A stretch of DNA of 35,315 bases from JACCUZ01 sp038246575 (GCA_038246575.1 JBBRVU010000023.1:1-35315), one strand, 5' to 3'; shown: positions 1-7,812, counted from the first letter of the stretch. Notes: generated by a model from the letters alone, not told the origin. Numbers and translations are program-made.

Positions 1-1
1 G

Positions 2-745
2 CCCGAGAACGCGACCATCGACCAGCTCGGGCGCGATCTCAACGCCGTGCTGCGGGCCTGTGCCCCCGAAGGGCCACTCGTGCTCGTCGGGCACTCGATG
101 GGCGGCATGACGATCATGGCGTTCGCCGACCAACAGCCCGAGCTGTTCCGGGAGCGGGTCATCGGGGTCGGGCTGCTCGCCACGTCGCCGGGCCGCCTGG
201 CCGAGGTGACCTTCGGTGTCCCGTTAGCGGCCACCCGCATGCTGCGCCGGGCGGCGCCTCGTGCCTTGACCGCACTCAACCGTCGACCCGGTCTGGTGGC
301 GCGGAGCCGGACCCTCGGCCACGACATCGAGTTCGTGCTGACCAAGAGGTACTCGTTCGCCACCGACGTGCCGCCGTCGCTCGTGTCCTTCGTCCAGCGC
401 ATGCATGCCCAGACGCCGCTGGACGTGCTCGCGGAGCTGTTCCCGGCGTTCGACGCGCACGACAAGCTCGCGGCCCTCGAGATGTTCAACGGGGTCGAGA
501 CGTTGATCATGTGCGGGGAGCAGGACCTGATGACCCCCGCCGACCACAGTCGCGAGATGGTCGAGAAGGTGCCTGGCGCGGAGCTGGTCATCCTGCCCGA
601 GGCAGGTCACCTGCTGATGCTCGAGCATCCCGACGTGATCACCGACCATGTTCGTGACCTCGTCGAGCGCGCGCTGCGGACCGGTCCCGGGGCCAAGCCG
701 AAGCGGGAGCGGCGACTGCCAGGGCGCCGGGCCGCCCGGACGTGA
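2..745 (+). CDS. alpha/beta hydrolase, 5' end outside window
   Basis: The reading frame is open from the window edge, so only the last 247 residues are present and the true start lies upstream. The alpha/beta-hydrolase fold is clear. The nucleophile elbow GHSMGG has its serine at 95-97, the acid Asp is in GEQDLMTP (codon 524-526), and the catalytic His is in EAGHLLML (codon 608-610). The triad is therefore complete and the enzyme should be an active serine hydrolase (esterase/lipase-like), with substrate unknown. The C-terminus is rich in Arg/Lys. Its stop overlaps the GTG of the uracil-DNA glycosylase by 4 bp, so the two are translationally coupled. A hydrolase upstream of tsaE, often with alr, is usual in actinobacteria; alr itself is not in the window. 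Confidence 0.9.
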   Translation, partial: PENATIDQLGRDLNAVLRACAPEGPLVLVGHSMGGMTIMAFADQQPELFRERVIGVGLLATSPGRLAEVTFGVPLAATRMLRRAAPRALTALNRRPGLVARSRTLGHDIEFVLTKRYSFATDVPPSLVSFVQRMHAQTPLDVLAELFPAFDAHDKLAALEMFNGVETLIMCGEQDLMTPADHSREMVEKVPGAELVILPEAGHLLMLEHPDVITDHVRDLVERALRTGPGAKPKRERRLPGRRAART

Positions 746-1368
746 GTGCACTCGGACCCGACCCAGCGCTCGTGGCGGCCGGGCAGCCGACCTGGTCGGC
801 CCTGGCTGACGTCGTGCGTACCTGCGTCGCCTGTCCTGAGCTCGCCGCCAGCCGGATCCGGGTCGTGCCGGGTGTGGTGCCGCCCGCGGGCGCGGGCGCA
901 GACGTGCTGCTCGTGGGCGAGGCCCCGGGGGCCCAGGAGGATGCGGAGGGCGTGCCGTTCGTCGGGCGCTCCGGCCAGCTGCTCGACCAGCTGCTCGTCG
1001 AGGCCGGGTTGGCCCGCGACCGGGTGGCGGTGGCCAACGTGCTCAAGTGCCGGCCGCCGGCCAACCGCAAGCCTCGCCGTGGCGAGGTCGAGCGGTGCCG
1101 TCCGTGGCTGACCCGCCAGATCGAGCTGGTGGACCCGGCTGTCGTCGTGGCACTGGGGGGTACGGCCGCCGAGTGGTTCTTCGGGCCCGGGGCGCGGATC
1201 GGGGAGCTCCGGGAGAAGGGGCTGAGTGCCCCTGCGAGGTACGGGGCTCGGCCGCTGCTCGTCACGTTCCACCCGTCGGCGGCGATCCGGTTCGGCCCTC
1301 GGGGGGCACCGCTGGCCGCCCTGCGCGAGGACCTCGCACGGGTGGCTCGCCTGGTGGCTGCCCCGTGA
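742..1368 (+). CDS. uracil-DNA glycosylase, family 4 (iron-sulfur)
   Basis: This 208-residue protein removes uracil from DNA in base-excision repair. Four cysteines at 28, 31, 103 and 119 (CVAC, VLKCRPP, VERC) have the spacing of the family-4/5 4Fe-4S ligands. Motif A is GEAPGAQED (59-67), the N/K-rich loop is RPPANRKP, and the motif B region has HPS at 177-179. The motif A residue after GEAPG is Ala-Gln-Glu, as in family 4 (UDGa). The GTG start overlaps the upstream stop (GTGA), and its own stop overlaps the GTG of tsaE the same way, so it sits inside a tightly coupled operon. The function call is firm; the in vivo substrate range (uracil or other deaminated bases) is not shown by sequence. 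Confidence 0.9.
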   Translation: MSALGPDPALVAAGQPTWSALADVVRTCVACPELAASRIRVVPGVVPPAGAGADVLLVGEAPGAQEDAEGVPFVGRSGQLLDQLLVEAGLARDRVAVANVLKCRPPANRKPRRGEVERCRPWLTRQIELVDPAVVVALGGTAAEWFFGPGARIGELREKGLSAPARYGARPLLVTFHPSAAIRFGPRGAPLAALREDLARVARLVAAP

Positions 1369-1901
1369 CCGACGATCGCGCAGTCGTGGTCGTCGAGCTC
1401 GCGACTGCCGACGACGCCCGTGCCCTGGGTCACCGGCTCGCCCGCCTGCTCCGGGCGGGGGACCTCGTCCTGCTCTCCGGCGACCTCGGTGCTGGGAAGA
1501 CCACGCTCGCGCAGGGCATCGGGATCGGGCTCGGCGTTCGCGGCGCGGTCACGTCGCCGACGTTCGTCATCGCGAGAGTCCACCCGTCGCTGGGCCACGG
1601 ACCGCCCCTCGTGCACGTGGACGCCTACCGGCTGGGCGACATCGCGGAGGTCGACGATCTCGACCTCGACGCCTCCCTCCGCGAATCCGTGACCATTGTC
1701 GAATGGGGCGAGGGCAAGGTCGAAGACCTCGCGGCTGATCGGCTCGAGGTGAACCTGATCCGCGGCAGCGAACCTTCCGACGACACGCGCGTCGCCGAGC
1801 TGCGGTGCATCGGGCCGCGGTGGGCCGGCGTCGACCTGGGCTCCGATCCCCCGGAACACGAACGCGTCGGTGACCGCGGCGGCGGCGGCGACGTCGCCTA
1901 G
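1365..1901 (+). CDS. tsaE: TsaE, tRNA t6A37 biosynthesis ATPase
   Basis: TsaE is the ATPase that works with TsaB and TsaD to transfer threonylcarbamoyl to A37 of ANN-decoding tRNAs. The 178-residue product has Walker A GDLGAGKT (39-46), the switch SPTF, and the HVDAYRL and VEWGEG segments typical of the family. The start is GTG overlapping the glycosylase stop; starts further upstream would run into the glycosylase gene. The C-terminal 25 residues are Gly/Asp-rich and look like a poorly conserved tail, partly encoded by a GGC run at about 1878-1890. The TAG stop forms part of the -10 box of tsaB. Two of the other t6A genes follow closely, which supports the assignment. Confidence 0.93.
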   Translation: MTDDRAVVVVELATADDARALGHRLARLLRAGDLVLLSGDLGAGKTTLAQGIGIGLGVRGAVTSPTFVIARVHPSLGHGPPLVHVDAYRLGDIAEVDDLDLDASLRESVTIVEWGEGKVEDLAADRLEVNLIRGSEPSDDTRVAELRCIGPRWAGVDLGSDPPEHERVGDRGGGGDVA

Positions 1902-1904
1902 CCT
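1899..1904 (+). promoter_or_regulatory. -10 box of leaderless tsaB promoter
   Basis: TAGCCT lies 6 bases before the tsaB GTG, so the expected transcription start falls on or next to the start codon. The TAG is also the stop codon of tsaE. I see no convincing -35. Confidence 0.5.
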
Positions 1905-1910
1905 TCTTGC

Positions 1911-2573
1911 GTGCTGCTCGCCTTCGACACCGCATCCCCGGTGGTCACCGTCGCGGTGGCCGACGGTGACCTCGTCCTGGCCGAGCACACCGCAGCCGAC
2001 ACCCGTCGCCATGGCGAGCTGCTCGCCCCGGCGATCGTGGCGGTTCTTGCGGAGGCGGGCGTAGACCGGCGCGACCTCACCGCGATGGCGGTGGGCGTCG
2101 GGCCAGGTCCCTTCACCGGCCTGCGCGTCGGTCTCGTCACCGCGCGAACCCTTGCCGCTGTGCTCGAGATACCGGTTGTCGGCGTCTGCGGCCTCGACGT
2201 CCTCGCGCTGCAGACGCTTGGGAGCGAGACCGCGATCGCTGCTCCCTTCCGCGTCGTCACCGACGCGCTGCGCAGGGAGGTGCACTGGGCCGAGTACGAC
2301 ATCCGCGACGGCCAGCTCCCGCTCCGTACGAACGGACCACACGTCGACACCCCAGCAGTGGCGGCCTGGGCCGGCCCGGCGGTCGGAGCAGGAGCGGAGC
2401 TCTACGTCGAGCACTTCCCGTCGTACGTCGTTACCGGGCGCGGACCCCTGACTCCGTCCGCGGCTGCCCTGTGCAGATGGGTCGCTGCCGGGCTCCCGAC
2501 CGGGCCACCCGAGCCTCTCTACCTGCGCCGCCCCGACGCCGCCGAGCCGGGCGCGCGCAAGACCGTGTCGTGA
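1911..2573 (+). CDS. tsaB: TsaB, t6A complex subunit
   Basis: TsaB is the ASKHA-fold partner that dimerises with TsaD and, with TsaE, makes t6A37 in tRNA. The 220-residue protein begins with the phosphate-1-like motif LLAFDTASP and carries the family signature GVGPGPFTGLRVG around residues 63-75. Length is normal for the family. The GTG start is fixed by the first strand of the fold and by a -10 box 6 bases upstream, so translation is probably leaderless. There is no Shine-Dalgarno sequence. The stop overlaps the GTG of rimI by 4 bp. It is expected to be catalytically inert and to act as a scaffold. Confidence 0.94.
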   Translation: MLLAFDTASPVVTVAVADGDLVLAEHTAADTRRHGELLAPAIVAVLAEAGVDRRDLTAMAVGVGPGPFTGLRVGLVTARTLAAVLEIPVVGVCGLDVLALQTLGSETAIAAPFRVVTDALRREVHWAEYDIRDGQLPLRTNGPHVDTPAVAAWAGPAVGAGAELYVEHFPSYVVTGRGPLTPSAAALCRWVAAGLPTGPPEPLYLRRPDAAEPGARKTVS

Positions 2574-3040
2574 CCGACCTCCAGCCTCCTCCGCCGGACC
2601 CGCAGCTGCGCCGGATGCGCTGGTGGGACGTCGACGCGGTGCACCGGATCGAGACCGAAGTCTTCGTTGATCCCTGGTCGGTCGAGCTGTTCTGGTCCGA
2701 GCTGGCTCAGGTGCCTGAGGCCCGGCACTATCTCGTCGCCGACCTCGACGCCACGATCGTCGGGTACGCCGGCCTGGCCGCCATCGGCTACCAGGCCGAT
2801 GTGCAGACCCTCGCTGTCGCGGCCGGCCATCAGGGCCACGGCCTCGGAGCGAGGTTGCTCGTGGCGCTGCTGGCCGAGGCTCGCCGGCGCGATGCAGGCG
2901 AGGTGCTGCTCGAAGTCCGCGCCGAGAACAAGGCGGCGCAGGCGCTCTATGCCCGCGCCGGGTTCGAGCGCATCGGCGTCCGCCGCGGTTACTACCGCCC
3001 GGGTGGCACCGACGCGCTCGTCCTGCGACTGCGCCTCTAA
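2570..3040 (+). CDS. rimI: RimI, ribosomal protein S18-alanine N-acetyltransferase
   Basis: This is a 156-residue GNAT acetyltransferase. The acetyl-CoA pyrophosphate-binding motif is GHQGHGLGARLL, preceded by the beta strand VQTLAVA, and the C-terminal half has the NKAAQALYARAGFE block common to RimI. The GTG start overlaps the tsaB stop; an upstream in-frame ATG at 2471 lies inside tsaB and would add Arg-rich residues unlike the family, so it is rejected. RimI acetylates the N-terminus of ribosomal protein S18 in E. coli; in actinobacteria it sits with tsaB and tsaD and may have broader N-terminal targets. Its TAA stop forms part of the -10 box for the next gene. Confidence 0.88.
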   Translation: MTDLQPPPPDPQLRRMRWWDVDAVHRIETEVFVDPWSVELFWSELAQVPEARHYLVADLDATIVGYAGLAAIGYQADVQTLAVAAGHQGHGLGARLLVALLAEARRRDAGEVLLEVRAENKAAQALYARAGFERIGVRRGYYRPGGTDALVLRLRL

Positions 3041-3043
3041 CGT
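3038..3043 (+). promoter_or_regulatory. -10 box of leaderless ATP-grasp gene
   Basis: TAACGT lies 7 bases before the GTG at 3051 and overlaps the rimI stop codon. This geometry suggests an internal promoter giving a leaderless transcript. Confidence 0.4.
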
Positions 3044-3050
3044 ACGTCCC

Positions 3051-3947
3051 GTGACCTCCCGCATCGCCATCGCGACCGCCGCCGAGTTCCCCGACCTCGA
3101 CGAGGACGGGTCGGTCCTCATCGACGCGCTCGCCGAACGCGATCTTGCTGCCGAGCCGGCCGTGTGGAGCGACGCCGATGTCGACTGGGCCGCGTACGAC
3201 CTCGTGCTGGTGCGAGCGACCTGGGACTACGCGCCCCGCCGCGACGAGTTCGTCGCCTGGGCGCGCCGCGTCGAGTCGGCGACCAGGCTGGCCAACTCTG
3301 CGGCAGTCATCGAGTGGAACACCGACAAGACCTACCTGCGCGCCCTCGCGGACGCCGGGCTCCCGGTGGTGCCGACCGACTGGCTGACGCCCGGTGACAC
3401 CTTCACCCCGCCCGGGCACGACGAGTACGTCGTCAAGCCCGCGATCTCGGCCGGATCCAAGGACACCAACCGGTACCGCGCCGGTGAGCACGACGACTGG
3501 GCGGCGACCCACGCGAACGACCTGGTGCGGGTCGGCCGGACGGTGATGATCCAGCCGTATCTGCGCAACGTCGACACGGCCGGGGAGACGGCGCTGCTCT
3601 ACTTCGGCGGCTCCTTCAGTCATGCGGTGCGCAAGGGACCGCTGCTGACGCCGGCGATGGAGCCGGTCGCCGGCGCCTACAGGGAGGAGGAGATCGAGAC
3701 CCGGGAGCCGTCGGCGGCAGAGCACGAGATCGCCTATGCGGTCCTGGATGCCCTGGCCGATCTCGCCCCCGCCGGCCGTGACTCCCTGCCGTACGCCCGG
3801 GTGGATCTCGTCCCCGACCACGACGGCCGGCCGATCCTGCTCGAGCTGGAGCTGGTGGAGCCGTCGATGTTCCTCGTGCACGACGGCGGAGACGGCAGCG
3901 CGGCCGCGGGCCGCTTCGCCGACGCCGTCGCGGCGATGCTGGGCTGA
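3051..3947 (+). CDS. ATP-grasp domain protein inserted in the t6A operon
   Basis: The product has 298 residues and fits the RimK-like/ATP-grasp superfamily: an N-terminal pre-ATP-grasp region (RIAIATAAEF, LVLVRATWDY), the ATP-binding lysine in YVVKPAISAGSKDT (about 127-140), and a C-terminal metal-binding strand RVDLVPDHDGRPILLELELVEPS. Such enzymes ligate a carboxylate to an amine or thiol through an acylphosphate; the substrate cannot be read from sequence. Relatives are commonly listed only as ATP-grasp proteins. It lies between rimI and tsaD, which are neighbours in many actinobacteria, and has its own probable leaderless promoter. The start at GTG 3051 follows from the family's N-terminal strand and the -10 box. 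I see no reason to link it to t6A beyond position. Confidence 0.8.
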   Translation: MTSRIAIATAAEFPDLDEDGSVLIDALAERDLAAEPAVWSDADVDWAAYDLVLVRATWDYAPRRDEFVAWARRVESATRLANSAAVIEWNTDKTYLRALADAGLPVVPTDWLTPGDTFTPPGHDEYVVKPAISAGSKDTNRYRAGEHDDWAATHANDLVRVGRTVMIQPYLRNVDTAGETALLYFGGSFSHAVRKGPLLTPAMEPVAGAYREEEIETREPSAAEHEIAYAVLDALADLAPAGRDSLPYARVDLVPDHDGRPILLELELVEPSMFLVHDGGDGSAAAGRFADAVAAMLG

Positions 3948-3953
3948 GGGCCG

Positions 3954-5012
3954 ATGGCAGACGAGCCGCTGGTGCTGGGCGTCGAGACCTCGTGCGACGA
4001 GACGGGCATCGGCCTGGTCCGCGGGCACACGCTGCTCGCCGACGCGATCGCCTCCAGCGTGGACGAGCACGCGCGGTTCGGCGGGGTCGTGCCCGAGGTG
4101 GCCAGCCGGGCGCACCTGGAGGCGATGGTCCCGACGGTGACCCGGGCTTGTGCCGACGCCGGTGTCCGGCTCGCAGACGTCGATGCCGTGGCCGTCACCA
4201 GCGGACCCGGGCTGACCGGCGCCCTCCTGGTCGGTGTCGCCGCGGCGAAGGCGCTGGCCGTCGGGCTCGACCGGCCGCTCTACGGCGTCAACCACCTCGC
4301 GGCGCACGTGGCCGTCGACCAGCTCGAGCACGGGGCGCTGCCCGAGCCGTGCGTGGCGCTGCTGGTGTCCGGCGGCCACTCCTCGTTGCTGCTCGTGCAT
4401 GACGTGACAGGAGCGGGCGAGGGCGTCGAGCCGCTCGGCGCAACGATGGACGACGCGGCCGGGGAAGCGTTCGACAAGGTGGCCCGGCGCCTGGGGCTTC
4501 CGTTCCCCGGCGGTCCGCACATCGACCGGGTCGCGCGCGACGGGGACCGCGCCTATGTCGACTTCCCGCGCGGGCTGACCAGTGGTCGCGACCTGCAGCA
4601 GCACCGCTACGACTTCTCCTTCTCCGGGCTGAAGACCGCGGTGGCGCGGTGGGTCGAGACCCGCGAGCGGGCCGGCGCGGTGGTGCCCGTCGCAGACGTC
4701 GCCGCCGCGTTCCAGGAGGCCGTGGTCGACGTGCTCACCCGCAAGGCGGTCCTCGCCTGCACCGAGAGCGGCGTCGGCCACCTGCTGATCGGTGGCGGCG
4801 TCGCTGCCAACTCGCGGCTGCGCGCGGTCGCAGCCGAACGCTGTGAGCGGGCCGGCATCCGGCTGCGGGTGCCGCGGCCGGGTCTGTGCACCGACAACGG
4901 CGCGATGGTCGCGGCCCTCGGTGCCGAGCTGGTCGCCCGCGGCGCGAAGGCGTCGTCGCTCCACCTTCCCGCCGACTCCGCGATGCCCGTCACCGAGGTG
5001 CTGGCGGGATGA
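3954..5012 (+). CDS. tsaD: TsaD, tRNA threonylcarbamoyltransferase
   Basis: TsaD transfers the threonylcarbamoyl group from TC-AMP to A37 of tRNA. The 352-residue ASKHA protein starts LVLGVETSCDETG, has the SGPGLTGALLVG loop, the SGGHSSLLLV block, FSFSGLKTA, GGGVAANS and the C-terminal CTDNGAM, all typical of TsaD. The metal-binding histidines are H114 and H118 in NHLAAH; the Glu found between them in E. coli is Ala here, which I believe is common in actinobacteria. ATG start; a GAGGG at 3946-3950 is the likely ribosome site, though close. The stop overlaps the ATG of the next gene by 4 bp. Confidence 0.95.
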   Translation: MADEPLVLGVETSCDETGIGLVRGHTLLADAIASSVDEHARFGGVVPEVASRAHLEAMVPTVTRACADAGVRLADVDAVAVTSGPGLTGALLVGVAAAKALAVGLDRPLYGVNHLAAHVAVDQLEHGALPEPCVALLVSGGHSSLLLVHDVTGAGEGVEPLGATMDDAAGEAFDKVARRLGLPFPGGPHIDRVARDGDRAYVDFPRGLTSGRDLQQHRYDFSFSGLKTAVARWVETRERAGAVVPVADVAAAFQEAVVDVLTRKAVLACTESGVGHLLIGGGVAANSRLRAVAAERCERAGIRLRVPRPGLCTDNGAMVAALGAELVARGAKASSLHLPADSAMPVTEVLAG

Positions 5013-5527
5013 GGGAGAGCGCGGTCATCGTGGCGGTTCCCGCCGCCGAGCCGGCGGTCGCGGACCTCCGGGCCCGACTCGACCCCTCCGCCTCCTGGGG
5101 CGTGCCGGCCCATGTCACGGTGCTCTATCCCTTCGTGCACCCGGACCGGATCGACGACGAGGTGCTCTCGCGCCTGGGGCGGGTCCTGCGCACGGTGCCC
5201 GCCTTCGAGCTCACGCTCGCGCGGGTCGACTGGTTCGGCGACGCGGTGGTGTGGCTCGCGCCCGAACCGGCCCAGTTGCTCCACGACCTCACGACCGCGG
5301 TGTCGCGCGAGTTCCCCGACCACCCGCCGTACGGCGGCACGATCGATGACCCGGTGCCGCACCTGACCGTCGGCGACGGCGCACCGCTCCCTGACCTGCA
5401 GGCCGCCGGGGAGGCAGTCACCCGCTTCCTCCCGATCCGGTTCGAGGTCACCGAGGCCGCAGTCATCTGCGGATCGCGGGAGACGTCGTCCTGGCGGACG
5501 CGTGCCCGGCTGCCGCTGGGCGACTGA
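5009..5527 (+). CDS. 2'-5' RNA ligase-like 2H phosphoesterase
   Basis: The 172-residue protein has the two HxT motifs that define the 2H phosphoesterase superfamily: H35-V-T37 (in AHVTVLYPF) and H118-L-T120 (in PHLTVGDG). These enzymes act on 2'-5' or cyclic phosphates in RNA or nucleotides. The ATG overlaps the tsaD stop (ATGA), so it is co-translated with an RNA-modifying enzyme, which makes an RNA end-processing role plausible but unproven. Both catalytic pairs are intact. The 3' end faces the methyltransferase gene with a gap of only 2 bp. The specific substrate (ligase, cyclic phosphodiesterase or other) cannot be decided from sequence. Confidence 0.82.
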   Translation: MRESAVIVAVPAAEPAVADLRARLDPSASWGVPAHVTVLYPFVHPDRIDDEVLSRLGRVLRTVPAFELTLARVDWFGDAVVWLAPEPAQLLHDLTTAVSREFPDHPPYGGTIDDPVPHLTVGDGAPLPDLQAAGEAVTRFLPIRFEVTEAAVICGSRETSSWRTRARLPLGD

Positions 5528-5529
5528 TC

Positions 5530-6744
5530 TCAGCGCGGTGTCACGACCAGCACGGTCTGCGCACCGGCGACCCGGGTGAGCACGACGGTGGCCTCCTGGT
5601 CACCGGCCAGCCTCAGCTGACGCCGCAGCTGGTCGGGGTCGACCGCCGAGCCGCGCTTCTTCACCGTCAGCCGACCGACCCGGCGCTCGCGCAGCGCCGT
5701 CCGCAACCGCTTGAGACCGAACGGCATGACGTCGAGCACCTCGTACGTCGTGACGAACGGCGAGGTCGCCGGGCCGGGGGCCGAGAGGTAAGCGATGGTC
5801 GGGTCCAGCAGGGTTGCCCCGAGGGCCGCGGCGACCTCCGCCACCAGGCCGGCCCGGATCACGGCGCCGTCCGGCTCGTGCAGGAATCGCTGGACCGGGC
5901 CGACCTCGCCGCGACTGGTGCCGTCGCCGGTGACGGTGTCGCCGGCCGGCAGCAGGGTGGCCCGCCGCCGCACCGGTCCGGCGAGCGGACCGAACCAGAG
6001 CGCGCACTCGACCACGTCCCCGCCGTCGGACACCCACTCCGCCTCGGTCCCGGCCGAGACGAGCTCGTGCGGGATCCCGGGGGCCAGCTTGGCTCCGGTG
6101 GCCGGGACGAGGGCAGCGAGGGCCACCACGTCGTCGAACGGAGGGCTGGTGGCGCGGGCGTTGAACGTCCGACCCCGTCCCGAGCGCCGGGCAGGGTCGA
6201 CGAAGAGGCCCGAGACGTCGCGCAGCGACGAGGCATCGAGGTCGGTCGCGTCCCCGAGCCGGACCCTGGCGTGCTCACCCAGACCGAGCGCGGCCAGGTT
6301 GGCGCGGGCCATCTCCACCGTCAGCGGGTCGCTGTCGACGCCCGTCACGTCCAGGCCGGAGGCGGCCAGGGTGAGCAGGTCGCCGCCGACGCCGCAGCAC
6401 AGGTCCAACATCGGTGCCCCCGCGGAACCGCTGGCGCCCGTCTCCGCCGCCCGCTCCGCGAACCGCCTGGCGTGCCCGAGCGCCACGTTCCTGCGGGTGG
6501 CCTGCTGCAGCCCCGTGTCGGTGAAGAAGAGCCGGTCGGCGTCGGGGCCGAACTTGGCCCGCGCGCGGGCCCGCAGCCGCGACTGGGTCAGCGCCGCCGC
6601 CACCAGGGTGTCGGGGCAGCCCTCGGAGCGCAGCCGCTCGCTCAGGGCCAGCGTCCCATCGGGGTCGTACGGGGGCAGGTGACGAAGCAACTCGTCGCCC
6701 GCGGGCTCGAGAAGGCCCAGGAAGTCCTCGACCGTGGTGCCCAC
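5530..6744 (-). CDS. class I SAM methyltransferase with C-terminal THUMP-like domain
   Basis: The 404-residue protein has a helical N-terminal region (1-105), a Rossmann methyltransferase core and a C-terminal THUMP-like domain (about 315-404, with FGLKRLRTAL and VKKRGSAVDP). Motif I is LDLCCGVGGD (113-122), the acidic ribose-binding residue is D137 in GVDSDP, and the motif IV position reads VDPARR (182-187), not NPPY. This arrangement is widespread in actinobacteria and the target is unknown; the THUMP-like part suggests RNA. The GTG start is chosen because the preceding frame is Arg-rich noise and a GGGAGG lies about 10 bases upstream. It converges on the 2H phosphoesterase gene, next to tsaD. 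Confidence 0.83.
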   Translation of the reverse strand: MGTTVEDFLGLLEPAGDELLRHLPPYDPDGTLALSERLRSEGCPDTLVAAALTQSRLRARARAKFGPDADRLFFTDTGLQQATRRNVALGHARRFAERAAETGASGSAGAPMLDLCCGVGGDLLTLAASGLDVTGVDSDPLTVEMARANLAALGLGEHARVRLGDATDLDASSLRDVSGLFVDPARRSGRGRTFNARATSPPFDDVVALAALVPATGAKLAPGIPHELVSAGTEAEWVSDGGDVVECALWFGPLAGPVRRRATLLPAGDTVTGDGTSRGEVGPVQRFLHEPDGAVIRAGLVAEVAAALGATLLDPTIAYLSAPGPATSPFVTTYEVLDVMPFGLKRLRTALRERRVGRLTVKKRGSAVDPDQLRRQLRLAGDQEATVVLTRVAGAQTVLVVTPR

Positions 6745-6857
6745 CCGACCGATCCTCCCAGGCTCGCGGCTGAAGGTCCGGGCCAAGTGTGCCGATGCTT
6801 CCCCCGCACGCGGATGCCCGACGCCCGGGCGACCCGTACGCCCCGCATGGAGGAGAC

Positions 6858-7721
6858 ATGACCGCAGGAGCACTCGTCCCGACCAGGGCGCAGTCCCGGG
6901 AGGACGCCGCAGCTGTCCCGGGGATGGACGGCATCGCCCGGCTGGCCGCCCGGCTCGCCGACGCCACGGCAGCAGCTGTGGTTCTTGGCTCCGGCGACGA
7001 CCGCCGGGTGGTCGCTCGCTCGGGCGACGAGAGCGTGGCCGTGCTCGGCGTCGGCGCCGTTGCCCCGACCGCGGTGGCGGCGCTGGTCGGCCACGACGGT
7101 GCCGTGAACGGCTCCCTCGAGGTGTTCGGCGGACGCAGGGCGCGAAGCGACGACGCCTCCGAAGCACCCCTCGCAGACCTTCTGCACGATCTCGCCGCCC
7201 AGGCGGCTGCGCTGCTGGAGCTGCAGCGCCTCTCCGGCCAGCTGGCCCGGCTGGCCGGCCGGGACCCCCTGACCGGACTGTCCGCCCGCCGCACCCTCGA
7301 GCAGGCCATCGCCGCCGCCGTGACCCGCGCCGAGCGCGGCCTCGGCACGCCGTCGGTCGTCGTGGTCGATCTGGACGACTTCGCAGCCGTCAACGTTGCC
7401 CTCGGCGCTGCCGGTGCTGACGAGGTGCTGCGCGCGGTCGCCGAGCGCCTGCTCGGCTGTGCGCGAGCGGTGGACACGGTCGCGCGACTGGGCGGGGACA
7501 GCTTCGCCGTCCTGCTCGAGCACACCGGAGGCCCTGGCGCCACCGCGGCGCTGCGCCGGCTGCGGGACAGCCTGCTCGGTGACTGGGCCGAGCCGGAGGC
7601 CGCCGGCGCGCACGTGCGCGCCTCGCTCGGGATCACCACGTACCGACCAGGCGACAGCGTCGCGAGCCTGATCGCCCGCGCCGACGCCGAGATGTTCGCC
7701 GACCAGGCCACCCACGGCTGA
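6858..7721 (+). CDS. degenerate GGDEF-domain protein (GGDSF, intact I-site)
   Basis: The product has 287 residues. Residues 1-130 form an Ala-rich region that may be a GAF-like sensor (weak). From DPLTGL at about 136 a GGDEF domain runs to the end. The active-site motif is GGDSF (212-216), so the second acidic residue is Ser, and the substrate-binding segment reads DLDDFAAVN followed by VALG, lacking the usual Asp after Asn. The inhibitory-site motif R203-A-V-D206 is exactly five residues before the GG, as in c-di-GMP-binding cyclases. I infer a protein that may bind c-di-GMP but is probably not an efficient cyclase. The ATG has a strong Shine-Dalgarno GGAGGAGA (6849-6856). No transmembrane segment. 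Upstream 6745-6857 shows no clear -10. Confidence 0.78.
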   Translation: MTAGALVPTRAQSREDAAAVPGMDGIARLAARLADATAAAVVLGSGDDRRVVARSGDESVAVLGVGAVAPTAVAALVGHDGAVNGSLEVFGGRRARSDDASEAPLADLLHDLAAQAAALLELQRLSGQLARLAGRDPLTGLSARRTLEQAIAAAVTRAERGLGTPSVVVVDLDDFAAVNVALGAAGADEVLRAVAERLLGCARAVDTVARLGGDSFAVLLEHTGGPGATAALRRLRDSLLGDWAEPEAAGAHVRASLGITTYRPGDSVASLIARADAEMFADQATHG

Positions 7722-7770
7722 TCCGGTCCGGCCCGGACCACTCCCGCCATGTGGCCCGGCGGAACTGACA

Positions 7771-7797
7771 CTGGCACTCGGGTTGACCGAGTGCCAA
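7771..7797. promoter_or_regulatory. CIRCE operator 1 (HrcA site)
   Basis: Perfect inverted repeat CTGGCACTC - N9 - GAGTGCCAA (inner TGGCACTC/GAGTGCCA), close to the CIRCE consensus TTAGCACTC-N9-GAGTGCTAA. The spacer carries the groES -35. HrcA would repress here; hrcA itself is not in the window. Confidence 0.92.
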
Positions 7798-7812
7798 CCC
7801 GCGCCGTACATT
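7783..7812 (+). promoter_or_regulatory. groES promoter
   Basis: TTGACC (7783-7788), 18-bp spacer, TACATT (7807-7812). It lies between and partly inside the two CIRCE operators. The expected start is near 7819, leaving a 5' leader of about 140 bases before groES. Confidence 0.75.

Noticed and set aside
1878..1890. GGC microsatellite at the end of tsaE
   Set aside because: It is short and in a variable protein tail; no sign of regulatory or phase-variable function.
639..4964. Very long open frame on the minus strand (1441 codons)
   Set aside because: It lies opposite well-supported genes (glycosylase, tsaE, tsaB, rimI, ATP-grasp, tsaD). It is composed of Arg/Gly/Pro/His-rich text without motifs, a usual artefact of high GC third positions.
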